26,084 nt of DNA, from positions 1 to 26,084 of the forward strand of contig CAZSAT010000096.1 in assembly GCA_964604675.1 (NCBI GenBank), read 5' to 3'. The DNA comes from CAZSAT01 sp964604675 (lineage in GTDB: Bacteria; Myxococcota_A; UBA796; CAJQPC01). Every line of letters starts with the position of its first letter. Within the stretch, counting starts at the first letter, position 1. The notes under the pieces are model-generated. The model ran no database searches, was not told the origin of the DNA, and was given only the letters and a program-made list of their open reading frames with translations. The position numbers and the translations under genes are program-made. This document shows positions 15,626-24,100 of this stretch, piece after piece.

Positions 15626-16066
15626 ATGGAGACCCACGAGCTGAGCTACGCCCTCGCCGAGCGCACGGTGCGCTTCCAGATCGACGAGGAGCTCTACCCG
15701 CGCGACGCCATCTACGGCGCCGCCTACCTCTTCGTCGACCGCTGCTACGTGTTCCTCGAGCGCCCGGCCGACAAGCAGGTCGCCGTCTCGCTCAAGGCGA
15801 AGAAGGGAGCCGACGAAGCCGCGCTGGAGGCCCTGGCCGGCGAGTTCGGCAACGAGCTCCTGAACCAGGTGCTGCGCCTGCGCATCGGGAACTCCACCCA
15901 GCGCATCCGTGAGTACTACCTGGCGAAGGCCTTCTTCTCGGAGCCCGACCGCTCCGCCATCGACAGCCTGCTCGCGGAGCTGGACGCCGAGGAGCTGGAG
16001 GAGGACCCGCTCGAGATCGAGGTGCCGTGGGCCGAAGCGGCTGCACCCTCCGGGGAGGCCGGGTGA
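15626..16066 (+). CDS. hxsD: His-Xaa-Ser system protein HxsD
   Basis: The product has 146 residues. The core (about residues 5-110) fits the HxsD family. It has an opening strand (TVRFQIDEELYPRDAI), the helix GAAYLFVDRCYVFLE, a central strand QVAVSLKAKK, and the diagnostic stretch GEFGNELLNQVLRLRIGNST followed by IREYYLAKAF. The C-terminal 40 residues are an acidic Leu/Glu-rich tail ending in Ala/Gly, longer than I expect for the family. HxsD accompanies the radical SAM maturases of the His-Xaa-Ser system and is thought to act as a small partner or peptide-binding component; its exact role is not established. The gene begins three bases after the Tat-protein gene and overlaps the next gene by GTGA. 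Confidence 0.85.
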   Translation: METHELSYALAERTVRFQIDEELYPRDAIYGAAYLFVDRCYVFLERPADKQVAVSLKAKKGADEAALEALAGEFGNELLNQVLRLRIGNSTQRIREYYLAKAFFSEPDRSAIDSLLAELDAEELEEDPLEIEVPWAEAAAPSGEAG

Positions 16067-16275
16067 CCCTCTCCTTCTCGCGCAGCCTGTACCGACTGGA
16101 AGCGGTGGAGGAGGTCGTCAGCGCGTTCTCCGCGCTGGGCGAGCTCGAGGTGCGCGACGACGGCGCCCACATCCTTGTGGAGGTCGGTGAGCTGCACCCC
16201 TCCCTCGGCGAACGGGTGCTCGACGAGCTCAAGAACCACGCGCTGGTGCGCACCATCGAGCTGGACCGGTCTTGA
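16063..16275 (+). CDS. Short HxsD-like protein
   Basis: This product has 70 residues from a GTG start overlapping the hxsD stop (GTGA), and its own stop overlaps the hxsB start (TTGA). The layout resembles HxsD: a strand then SLYRLEAVEEVVSAF (compare ELYPRDAIYGAAYLF in HxsD), a strand AHILVEV, and a final helix LGERVLDELKNHALVRTIE (compare GNELLNQVLRLRI). The C-terminal tail of HxsD is missing. I read it as a diverged, shortened HxsD paralogue, possibly forming a heterodimer with HxsD or presenting a different substrate. The similarity is by eye and is moderate. An upstream in-frame ATG at 16027 would extend it into hxsD but lacks supporting context. Confidence 0.65.
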   Translation: MTLSFSRSLYRLEAVEEVVSAFSALGELEVRDDGAHILVEVGELHPSLGERVLDELKNHALVRTIELDRS

Positions 16276-17756
16276 AGAAGCTCACCCTGCAAGCGCCGGC
16301 GTTGGCCGAGGAGCGGCTCGGCTTCTTCCGCTACGGGCACCTCGCCCACCAGGTGCTGTTGACCAACGACGCTGGAGAATGGCAGTTCCTGAGCGAGGCG
16401 GACTTCACGGGACTGCTCGACGGCTCCCTCGGCGAAGACCACGCAGCCTGGGGCGAGCTCCACGCCAAGGGCTTCCTCCGTCATGGCATCGACCTGGATG
16501 CGCTCGCCGACAAGGTACGACGCAAGAAGAGCTGGCTCGGCATGGGCCCGCACCTGCACATGGTGGTCACCACCCTGCGCTGCAACCAGGGTTGCCGCTA
16601 CTGCCATGCGTCCCGCACCGACATGGACCGGGTCGACACCGACATGAGCCTCGCCACGGCCAAGAAGGTCGTGGACTTCGTGATGAGCTCCCCGTCCCCC
16701 TACCTCTGCTTCGAGTACCAGGGCGGGGAACCCACGGTGAACATGGACGCCATCCAGTTCATCGTGCAGATGAGCCGGGAGCGGAACCGCGAAGAAGGCA
16801 AGCGGCTCGAGCACAGCCTGGTCTCCAACCTGACCCGCATGGACGAGGACAAGGCGCGCTGGCTCGTGGACAACGACGTCCTCCTCTGCACCTCGCTCGA
16901 CGGACCGCAGGACCTCCACGACTGGAACCGCACCTGGGCCGGCACGAAGAACAGCGCCTACGACAGCGTGCTGCACTGGATGCAGTGGTTCAACCAGGCC
17001 TACATCGACAAGGGCCGCGACCCCAACCTGTGGCACGTCGACGCCCTGATGACCAGCACCCGACGGTCGCTCGGTCGTGCCCGCGAGCTGGTGGACCTCT
17101 ACGTCGGACTGGGCATCAAGAACATCCGCGTGCGGCCGCTGAACCACTACGGCTTCGCGCTCGGGACCTGGAAGAGCATCGGCTACGACATCGAGGAGTA
17201 CCTCGCATTCTACGAAGAGGTCCTCGACTACGTGATCGAGCTGAACCGGCAGGGCGTGGAGATCATCGAGGGCACCGCCGCGATCTTCTTGCAGAAGATG
17301 CTCACCCCGGACGACCCCAACTTCATCGACCTCCGCTCTCCGGGCGGCGCCGGCCTCGGGGGCCTCGCGTACAACTACGATGGCGGCATCTTCCCGAGCG
17401 ACGAAGCGCGCATGGTCGACGCCATGGGGAACGATGCGTTCCGCATCGGCACCGTCGGGGTGGACGACTACCGGTCGGTCTCCCAACACCCGACCGTGAA
17501 GGCCCTGGCCGTCGCGTCACTTCAGGACACGCTGCCGGCCTGCCACACCTGCTGGAACAAGCCCTTCTGCGGTGTGGATCCGATGCACAGTTACATGACC
17601 AGCGGCGACCTCTGGGGCCAACGCCCGGCGTCGCGGAAGTGCAAGGAATACATGACCATCTCCCGCCTCCTGCTCGAGCGCCTGGCCCAGGACGAGAGCG
17701 GGGAGCTGGAGGCCATCTTCCGACGCTGGACCGTCCAGCGTCCACGTGAGGCATAG
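16272..17756 (+). CDS. hxsB: His-Xaa-Ser system radical SAM maturase HxsB
   Basis: The product has 494 residues with a TTG start overlapping the upstream stop (TTGA). The N-terminal domain (1-90) contains the typical HxsB pattern FFRYGHLAHQVLLTNDAGEW and FLSEADFTGLL. The radical SAM core begins at about residue 95: TLRCNQGCRYCHASR, with Cys104, Cys108 and Cys111 binding the SAM-coordinating [4Fe-4S] cluster, then GGEP at 151-154. The C-terminus has a SPASM-like auxiliary-cluster site, CHTCWNKPFCGVD (Cys424, Cys427, Cys433), plus Cys457. HxsB enzymes are assigned to modifying the His-Xaa-Ser repeats of HxsA; the chemistry is undefined. Its position directly before the repeat-protein gene (4-base gap) supports this role. 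All expected cluster ligands are present, so the enzyme should be active. Confidence 0.92.
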   Translation: MKKLTLQAPALAEERLGFFRYGHLAHQVLLTNDAGEWQFLSEADFTGLLDGSLGEDHAAWGELHAKGFLRHGIDLDALADKVRRKKSWLGMGPHLHMVVTTLRCNQGCRYCHASRTDMDRVDTDMSLATAKKVVDFVMSSPSPYLCFEYQGGEPTVNMDAIQFIVQMSRERNREEGKRLEHSLVSNLTRMDEDKARWLVDNDVLLCTSLDGPQDLHDWNRTWAGTKNSAYDSVLHWMQWFNQAYIDKGRDPNLWHVDALMTSTRRSLGRARELVDLYVGLGIKNIRVRPLNHYGFALGTWKSIGYDIEEYLAFYEEVLDYVIELNRQGVEIIEGTAAIFLQKMLTPDDPNFIDLRSPGGAGLGGLAYNYDGGIFPSDEARMVDAMGNDAFRIGTVGVDDYRSVSQHPTVKALAVASLQDTLPACHTCWNKPFCGVDPMHSYMTSGDLWGQRPASRKCKEYMTISRLLLERLAQDESGELEAIFRRWTVQRPREA

Positions 17757-17760
17757 AGCC

Positions 17761-18205
17761 ATGGCCCGCAAGCCCTACGATCCGTCCGACGACGTCCCCG
17801 AGATCCCGGCGCTCGACAAGAAGCCGCTGGACTTCCTGCAGCGTGAAGAGCGCCAGCAGGCGACCGACGAAGCCGCGCCCGGCCTGCTGTTGTTGCAGGC
17901 CGCCGACGAGCTCGACCTGGACCCCTCCCTGCTGGACCGCAAGTCGGGCGGCCTGCCCGGCCTGCTCGCCACGCACTGCTCGCNNNNNNNNNNNNNNNNN
18001 NNNNNNNNNNNNNNNNNNNNNNNNNNNNNNNNNNNNNNNNNNNNNNNNNNNNNNNNNNNNNNNNNNNNNNNNNNNNNNNNNNNACGGCTCCCACGGCTCC
18101 CACGGCTCCCACGGCTCCCACGGCTCCCACGGCTCCCACGGCTCCCATGGCTCCCACGGCTCCCATGGCTCCCACGGCTCGCACGGCTCCCACGGTCAGT
18201 GGTAG
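17761..18205 (+). CDS. hxsA: His-Xaa-Ser repeat protein (HxsA-type), interrupted by an assembly gap
   Basis: Before the gap there are 74 residues: MARKPYDPSDDVPEIPALDK, a helical amphipathic leader containing PLDFLQREERQ and LLLLQAADELDLDPSLLDRK, then GLPGLLATHCS. The last triplet already fits His-Xaa-Ser. After the gap come twelve His-Gly-Ser units (first His partly in the gap) and a HGQW terminus. The two parts are in different frames as written because the 100 N are a placeholder. Joined directly, the flanking bases restore a CAC codon and stay in frame. This is the expected substrate of HxsB/HxsD: a leader followed by a modifiable repeat core. The true repeat number is unknown. The stop TAG runs into a GGAGG site for the next gene. 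Poly-HGS could bind metal, but modification is the more likely purpose. Confidence 0.85.
17984..18083. other. Assembly gap (100 N)
   Basis: Exactly 100 unresolved bases, the conventional size for a gap of unknown length. It lies inside the 9-bp tandem repeat of the hxsA-type gene, so repeat collapse in assembly is the likely cause. Confidence 0.97.
18084..18190 (+). repeat. 9-bp tandem repeat encoding (His-Gly-Ser)n
   Basis: Twelve copies of CACGGCTCC, the first missing its leading base to the gap. Only silent changes are visible: two CAT for CAC and one TCG for TCC. The silent changes together with a strictly constant peptide indicate selection on the protein sequence. The array probably continues into the gap. 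Confidence 0.95.
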
Positions 18206-18209
18206 GAGG
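18205..18209 (+). promoter_or_regulatory. Ribosome-binding site overlapping the hxsA stop codon
   Basis: GGAGG at 18205-18209 shares its first base with the TAG stop of the repeat protein and is eight bases from the GTG start at 18218. This is the strongest Shine-Dalgarno site in the operon and fixes the start of the following radical SAM gene. Confidence 0.7.
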
Positions 18210-18217
18210 CTGAGCCC

Positions 18218-19189
18218 GTGGCCCAGCTGATCCTCACGGTGACGCGGGCCTGCAACCTCCGTTGCAGCTACTGCCCGACCGCGAAGGACGGGTGGCCCGC
18301 CCTGTCCCAGGACGACGCGGTGCGTGCGCTCGACCTGTTCGAAGCGCACGGCGGCGGCGAGGTGAAGCTGTTCGGCGGAGAGCCGCTCCTGGCACCCGAG
18401 GTGGTGGGGCGCGTGCTCGACGAAGCGCCGACCCGGTCGGGCATCACGCGGGTGTACCTGTCCACGAACGGCCTCGGGCTCGACGTGGGGTGGCTGGACC
18501 GTCTCGCAGAGCACGAGAAGGCCATCCTCACGGTCTCCATGGACGGCCACCCCGACGTGCACCGGCGCTTCCGGCGCGCGCTGCCCGGCACCGCCGACAG
18601 CTACGACGCCGTGGTCTCCCTGCTGCCACGGCTCGCGACGATGCCGCGCATGGTCGTCACGCAGACCATCGCGCCCGCCGCGGCCGGCAACGTGCTCGAC
18701 AACCTGCAGCACCTGCTCGAGCTCGGCTTCCGCCGCTTCAACCTGCTGCCCGGCTACTACCTGCCGTGGCGCGACACCCAGATCCAGGCCCTCCGCACGG
18801 GCTTCCGCGAGGTGGCCGACCTCATCCGCGCGCGCTGGACCGCCGGCCAACCCTTCTACCTGCGCAACCTGTTCACGCGCGCGCCCACGCCCTTCTTCAA
18901 CACGGGCTTCGTGGTCGACAGCGACCGCAGCATCCACCCGTCCAACGTCGGCCTCTCCGCCGCCCTCGACGCACTCCGTCACGAGACCCGCGTCGGTAGC
19001 CTGGACGAGCCACCCGACGTGGCCACCCTGGCTGCGGCAGCCGCGCGCATGCCCGCCTTGTTGGCCGAGAAGGTGCCCCGACGCGCGTGGCACAGCACGC
19101 TCGCGGTCGACGCCGAGCTGACGGCGCTCTGCGAAGCGCTCTATCCCGACTACCTGGCCTGGCGCGCGGCTCGGCGCGGTGCCGCGTGA
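18218..19189 (+). CDS. Radical SAM enzyme, no C-terminal auxiliary cluster
   Basis: The product has 323 residues from a GTG start with a good ribosome-binding site. The radical SAM motif is almost at the N-terminus: TRACNLRCSYCPTAKDG (Cys12, Cys16, Cys19), with GGEP at 53-56, STNG in the following strand, and SMDGHPDVHRRF as the next core strand. After residue 19 only one further Cys is visible (about residue 309, in TALCEAL), so no SPASM or twitch cluster is expected. It occupies the position after hxsA where an HxsC-type maturase might be expected, but the sequence does not look like a clear HxsC to me. It may be a second modifying enzyme for the HGS repeats, working with HxsB. It overlaps the next radical SAM gene by GTGA. 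Confidence 0.85.
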   Translation: MAQLILTVTRACNLRCSYCPTAKDGWPALSQDDAVRALDLFEAHGGGEVKLFGGEPLLAPEVVGRVLDEAPTRSGITRVYLSTNGLGLDVGWLDRLAEHEKAILTVSMDGHPDVHRRFRRALPGTADSYDAVVSLLPRLATMPRMVVTQTIAPAAAGNVLDNLQHLLELGFRRFNLLPGYYLPWRDTQIQALRTGFREVADLIRARWTAGQPFYLRNLFTRAPTPFFNTGFVVDSDRSIHPSNVGLSAALDALRHETRVGSLDEPPDVATLAAAAARMPALLAEKVPRRAWHSTLAVDAELTALCEALYPDYLAWRAARRGAA

Positions 19190-20160
19190 CCGAGCTGACC
19201 TCCGGCACGCCGTGGATCCATCCCGACACCGGCCAGGTGATGCGGCGGCTGGAGCTGCACCTCACCTACACCTGCCCCGAGCGCTGCACCTTCTGCTCGG
19301 AAGAGCACCGGATGGCCCGCTACAACGCCTTCCCCGTCACCTGGGGCCGGGTGGCACGCGTGCTCCGTGAGCAGGCGGCGCGGGGGGTCGACAGCGTGCA
19401 CCTCACCGGCGGGGAGCCCACCATCCACAAGCGCTTCGTCGACGTGCTCAAGCTCGCAAAGCGCCTCGGCATGCGAACGAGCGTGGGCACCATCGGCACC
19501 ATGCTGTCGCGCGCCGACTTCGCCGAGGCGGCCTTGCCCTACCTGGACGAGGCCCTGTTCTCGCTGCACGGGCCAGACGCCGCCACCCACGATCGCGAGA
19601 CCCGAACGGACGGCTCCTTCGAGCGCGTCACCGCCGCCATGCGCCACGTCCGGTCCATCAAGCCCGGCTTCCGGCTGTTCGTGAACTCGGTGCTCACCGT
19701 GCGCAACGTGCGCGCGCTCCCGGACACCGCCGCGCTCGCGTCCGAGCTCGGCGCGAGGCTCATGGTCGTGTCCAACCTCACCCCGGAGGGTGGCGCCGAC
19801 GACCGCTTCGCCGACCTCGCCGTACCCCTCGACGTGCTCGCTGAGGTCCTGCCCACGGTCCCGGCGCGCGCCCCGAACACCATCCTGCGCTTCTTCGGCG
19901 TGCCCATGTGCCTGCTCGGCCCCCACTGGACCCTGTCGAACGACCTGCACTGGGACCCGCGCGTGACCGTGGAGTGGCAGAGCGTGCCGGGCAAGGTCGT
20001 GTTCGACGGGATCTACAACTGGGCGCCCGACCGGAAGCGCGTGCACGTGGACGCGTGCTCGAGCTGCGCCCGGCGGGGGGTCTGCACGGGCGTGTTCGAC
20101 CGCTTCGCCGTGGACCGGGACCTGTCCGCGCTGCGCCCGGTCCACGGGGAGGCCGCGTGA
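19186..20160 (+). CDS. Radical SAM enzyme with C-terminal Cys triad (possible HxsC role)
   Basis: The product has 324 residues with a GTG start overlapping the previous stop. Core motifs are LTYTCPERCTFCSEEH (Cys30, Cys34, Cys37), LTGGEPT (GGEP 75-78) and the strand LFSLHGPDAATHDRETRTDG, which is reminiscent of HxsC/MoaA-like enzymes. The C-terminus carries C-x2-C-x5-C-x-G (Cys291, Cys294, Cys300 in CSSCARRGVCTGVF), probable ligands for an auxiliary Fe-S cluster, shared with the enzymes at 20157 and 24845. The substrate is unknown. From context it modifies either the His-Gly-Ser protein or one of the flanking lipoproteins. Of the three extra enzymes in the operon, this one is my best guess for an HxsC-type function, but with low certainty. 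Confidence 0.85.
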   Translation: MTELTSGTPWIHPDTGQVMRRLELHLTYTCPERCTFCSEEHRMARYNAFPVTWGRVARVLREQAARGVDSVHLTGGEPTIHKRFVDVLKLAKRLGMRTSVGTIGTMLSRADFAEAALPYLDEALFSLHGPDAATHDRETRTDGSFERVTAAMRHVRSIKPGFRLFVNSVLTVRNVRALPDTAALASELGARLMVVSNLTPEGGADDRFADLAVPLDVLAEVLPTVPARAPNTILRFFGVPMCLLGPHWTLSNDLHWDPRVTVEWQSVPGKVVFDGIYNWAPDRKRVHVDACSSCARRGVCTGVFDRFAVDRDLSALRPVHGEAA

Positions 20161-21179
20161 GCCTCGCCCCGAAGAGCGCCGACCACCTGCTGCGCGACAG
20201 CCGGCGAAACGTCGAGATCAACGTCGGAAAGGCCTGCAACAACCGCTGCACCTTCTGCATCGACGGCCTGCCGAAGGCCGAGGACCGGAGCTACATCTCG
20301 CGCGACCACGCGTTCTCCGAGATCGAGCGCTGGGCGGCTTCCGGGCACCAGAGCCTCGGCTTCCTGGGCGGTGAGCCCACCACCTGGCGCTGGCTCCCAG
20401 ACGCGGTCGCCCACGCGCGCTCCCAGGGCTTCACGCGTGTCGCCATCGCGACCAACGCCACCAAGCTGCGCCTTCCCCACTACACCGACCGGCTCGTGGA
20501 GGCCGGCCTCACCCGCGTCACCGTGAGCATGCACGGCCACACGGCCGACCTCGAGGACCGGCTGACGCGCGTGCCCGGCAACTTCAAGAAGAAGGTGGTC
20601 GCGCTCCGGTACCTGCTCAAGAAGAAGGCGGAGGGGCACCTGGTCGACAACGTCAGCGTGAACGTGGTCGTGAACGGCTGGAACGCCCCTCACCTCGTGC
20701 AGATCATGAAGTTCTTCTGGCGTCTGGGCCTGGACGATCTGCGCTTCAACTTCATCCGCACCGAAGGCTACGCCCTCGAAGACGACTCGCTCACCCCCCG
20801 CTTCACCGCGGTCGTGCCGCACATGATGAAGTGCCTCCTGCTCAACGAGCTGCGCTACAAGCGCTCCCTGACCTTCTCGGGGGTCCCGCTCTGCCAGTAC
20901 CCGGCGAGCTTTCTGGGAAACCAGGCCCTCGTCCAGCGCTACCTGGGCGAGTTCCGCGATCTCGACACCGACTGCTCGGTGCGCAGCGAGTCGCTCACGC
21001 CCTGGGGCATCGAGGAGATCGATGCCGGCCGCGCCCGCTTCAACTGGCAGGAGCGGAAGCGGAATGATCTGAAGACCAAGCCCGCCGCGTGCGAGGGTTG
21101 CGCCTACGATGCCCCCTGTGAGGGCGTCTGGAAGGAATGGCTGACCCGCTACGGCCCCCACGACCTCCGTCCCCTCTAG
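20157..21179 (+). CDS. Radical SAM enzyme with C-terminal Cys triad
   Basis: The product has 340 residues with a GTG start overlapping the previous stop. Core motifs are VGKACNNRCTFCIDGLPK (Cys27, Cys31, Cys34), FLGGEPTT (GGEP 71-74), IATNAT and VSMHGHT. The middle region is rich in Lys (NFKKKVVALRYLLKKKAEG). The C-terminal triad CEGCAYDAPCEGVW (Cys312, Cys315, Cys321) has the same C-x2-C-x5-C-x-G-hydrophobic spacing as in the neighbouring enzyme and in the one at 24845. It ends 12 bases before the second Ig-like lipoprotein gene, which suggests co-expression and perhaps a shared pathway. The general architecture is of a peptide- or small-molecule-modifying radical SAM protein; the substrate is not determined. 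Confidence 0.85.
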   Translation: MSLAPKSADHLLRDSRRNVEINVGKACNNRCTFCIDGLPKAEDRSYISRDHAFSEIERWAASGHQSLGFLGGEPTTWRWLPDAVAHARSQGFTRVAIATNATKLRLPHYTDRLVEAGLTRVTVSMHGHTADLEDRLTRVPGNFKKKVVALRYLLKKKAEGHLVDNVSVNVVVNGWNAPHLVQIMKFFWRLGLDDLRFNFIRTEGYALEDDSLTPRFTAVVPHMMKCLLLNELRYKRSLTFSGVPLCQYPASFLGNQALVQRYLGEFRDLDTDCSVRSESLTPWGIEEIDAGRARFNWQERKRNDLKTKPAACEGCAYDAPCEGVWKEWLTRYGPHDLRPL

Positions 21180-21191
21180 AGGACTCGCCCC

Positions 21192-24100
21192 ATGCTCTTC
21201 CTCACCGCACTGATCGGGTGCCAGGACGACACGCTGACGTACTTCGCGCAGCCGCCCTCCGTCGCGATCACGTCGCCCGCCGATGGCGCCGTGGTCGCGG
21301 AAGCCGTCGAGATCGCGCTCGTCGGCCTCGTCACCGACGAGGTCTTCTACGAGGACATGCCCAGCCTCGACGTCGCCTGGTCGGTCAACGGCACGGCCGC
21401 CTGCACCGACGCTGCGCTCGACGACAGCGGCGAGACCATCTGCCTGCACACCTTCGCCGAAGGCTCCGCCGAGATCCAGCTCGTCGCCACGAACCCGGAC
21501 GGCGAGAGCGACTACGTCATCGTCACCGTCGAGGTCGAGAAGAACAACGCACCCACCGCACAGATCGTGCTGCCCGACAACACCCTGGGGTACTACACCG
21601 GCACGCCCATCACCTTCGAGGGGCAGGCCACCGATGGCGAGGACGACGCCAGCCAGCTCTCGGTGGCCTGGGAGAGCGACCTCGACGGCCTGCTCGATCT
21701 CGACAGCGCGCCCACCGACGACGGCACGGTCGGCGGCAGCGCCTCGCTGTCGGAGGGCGACCACTACGTGACCATGACGGTGACCGACACCACGGGCCGC
21801 ACGGGATCCGACGCCGTGTCGCTGACCGTGGGCGCACCGAACAACGATCCGGAGTGCGCCATCACCTCGCCGACCGACGGCCACGCCGCCAGCGAGGGCG
21901 AAGCCATCGACTTCACCGCGACCGCATCCGATGTCGAGGTGGACCCGACCGAGCTGTCGGTGAGCTGGGCTTCGGACCAGGACGGAGCGCTCGGCGCGAG
22001 CAGCGTCGACGGAACCGGCGCGGTCACCTTCAGCTACGAAGACCTGAGCGTCGGAACCCACACGGTCACCATGACCGTCACCGACGACGGCGGCGCCGAG
22101 TGCCTCGACACGGTCACCGTGCAGGTCGGCAACGAGCCCTACGTCTCCATCGACGCGCCCTCGAACGGCGACGCGGAGAACGCCGGCGACCCGATCGTGT
22201 TCTCGGCGACCATCACCGACGCCAACGACGACGCCGACGACCTCGACGTGGTGTGGACCAGCAGCGTCGACGGCACCTTCTCCACCCAGGGCCCGGACTC
22301 CGGCGGCACGGCCGAGTTCACCAAGAGCGACCTCACCGCGGCCACCCACACCATCACCGTGCGGGTGACCGACACCCTGGGCTTCACCGCCAGCGACAGC
22401 ATCAGCCTGCTCGTGAACGCCCTGCCCGAGGGGCTCGAGGTGTCGATCTCGCCGGCCGACCCGACCAGCGCCGACAACCTCGCCGTGGTGATGGACACCG
22501 CGGCCACCGACCCGGAGGCCCACAGCATCAGCTACAGCTACGCCTGGTTCCAGAACGGCGCCGCCACGGCCTACACGACCACCAGCGTGTCGAGCGCGGC
22601 CACGGTCCGGGCCGACGTCTGGACGGTCGAGGTCACGCCGTGCGACACCTACGGCTGCGCCGATCCCGCGTCCGCCACGGCCACCGTCGCCAACGGCCCG
22701 CCCGACGTGGCGAGCGTCAGCTTGACGCCCGACCCCGCCGCGGCCGACGACACGATGATCTGCACGCCCGCCAGCGCGACCGACGCCGACGGCGACAGCG
22801 TGACCCTGAGCTACGCGTGGACGGTCGATGGCGCCACGGTCACCGGCAGCTCGAGCACGCTGGGCTCCGGCTTCGGCAAGGGCGAGACGGTGCAGTGCCA
22901 CGTGACCCCGTCGGATGGCTACGACCTCGGCGACACCACCGCGTCGAACGAGGTGGTCATCGAGAACACCGTCCCGGTGCTCGACAGCGTCACGCTCACC
23001 CCGGACCCGGCCACCGCCGACGACACCCTGAGCTGCTCGCCGGGGGACGTCGACGACGTGGACGGCGACACGGTGACCTACACCTACGCCTGGTACGTCA
23101 ACGGTGCTGCCACCGGCGACACCACGAGCACCCTGTCCAGCGGCTTCGTGAAGAGCGACGAGGTCTCCTGCCGCGTCACGCCGGCCGACGACGACGGGAG
23201 CGGCAGCGCGGTGAGCTCCAACACCGTCACCGTCGAGAACTCGGCGCCGAGCGTTGCCAGCGTGAGCCTCGCGCCCGATCCAGCCTACGAGGCGGACACC
23301 CTCACGTGCACGCCGGACACCGCCAGCGATGGCGACGGCGACAGCGTGAGCTACAGCTACTCCTGGATCGTGGACGGCAGCAGCGTCGCGCCCACGTCCA
23401 GCACCCTGACCGGAACCTACTTCGACAAGGACGACACGGTCACCTGCGCGGTCGTGCCCAACGACGGCGAAGAAGACGGTGACACCACCGAGAGCAACAC
23501 GCTCACGATCTCGAACACCCCGCCGGAGATGAGCTCCGCCACCATCTCACCGAGCTCGCCCACCACCGACGACAGCCTCAGCGTCTCGGAGAGCGGCTGG
23601 GCCGACGACGACGGCGACACCGAGGGCTACCGCTACCAGTGGTACGCCAACAGCTCGGCGATCTCCGGCGCCACGTCCTCGAGCCTGGGCGATGGCAACA
23701 CGAGCAAGGACGACGCGATCTACGTCGAGGTCTGGCCGTGGGACGGCGACGACGCGGGCACCTCGGTCACCAGCGCCACCGTCACCGTCGTGAACACCGC
23801 ACCCACGACCCCGTCCATCAGCATCTCCCCGGCCTCGCCCGAACCCGAGGACGACCTGACCTGCTCGATCACGTCGGCGTCGACCGACGGCGACGGCGAC
23901 TCGCTGTCGTACATCTACACCTGGTACCGCGACGGCACGAGCGTCACCGGGACCACGACCACGTCGACCGCCAACACCTTGGACGCGTCGCAGACATCGA
24001 ACGGGGAGACCTGGACCTGCGAGGTCTACGCGACCGACGGCGACGACAGCAGCTCGACGGCCAGCGACAGCGTGGCGGTGACCGACACCTCGGCCCCCAG

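Noticed and set aside
18084..18190. Short tandem repeat considered as a CRISPR or satellite array
   Set aside because: Units are 9 bp with no spacers, all changes are silent in the HGS frame, and it lies in a gene adjacent to hxsB; it is coding.
17591..19093. Minus-strand frame reading the repeat as Gly-Ala-Val/Met and spanning the gap
   Set aside because: It runs through the N gap and antisense to hxsA and a radical SAM gene. The His-Gly-Ser frame is explained by its HxsB/HxsD neighbours.
20013..22901. Very long open frame on the minus strand opposite the radical SAM and lipoprotein 2 genes
   Set aside because: It is a shadow of GC-rich coding on the plus strand. Its translation is low-complexity Gly/Val/Arg/Asp without motifs, while the plus strand has clear Fe-S motifs and Ig-like modules.
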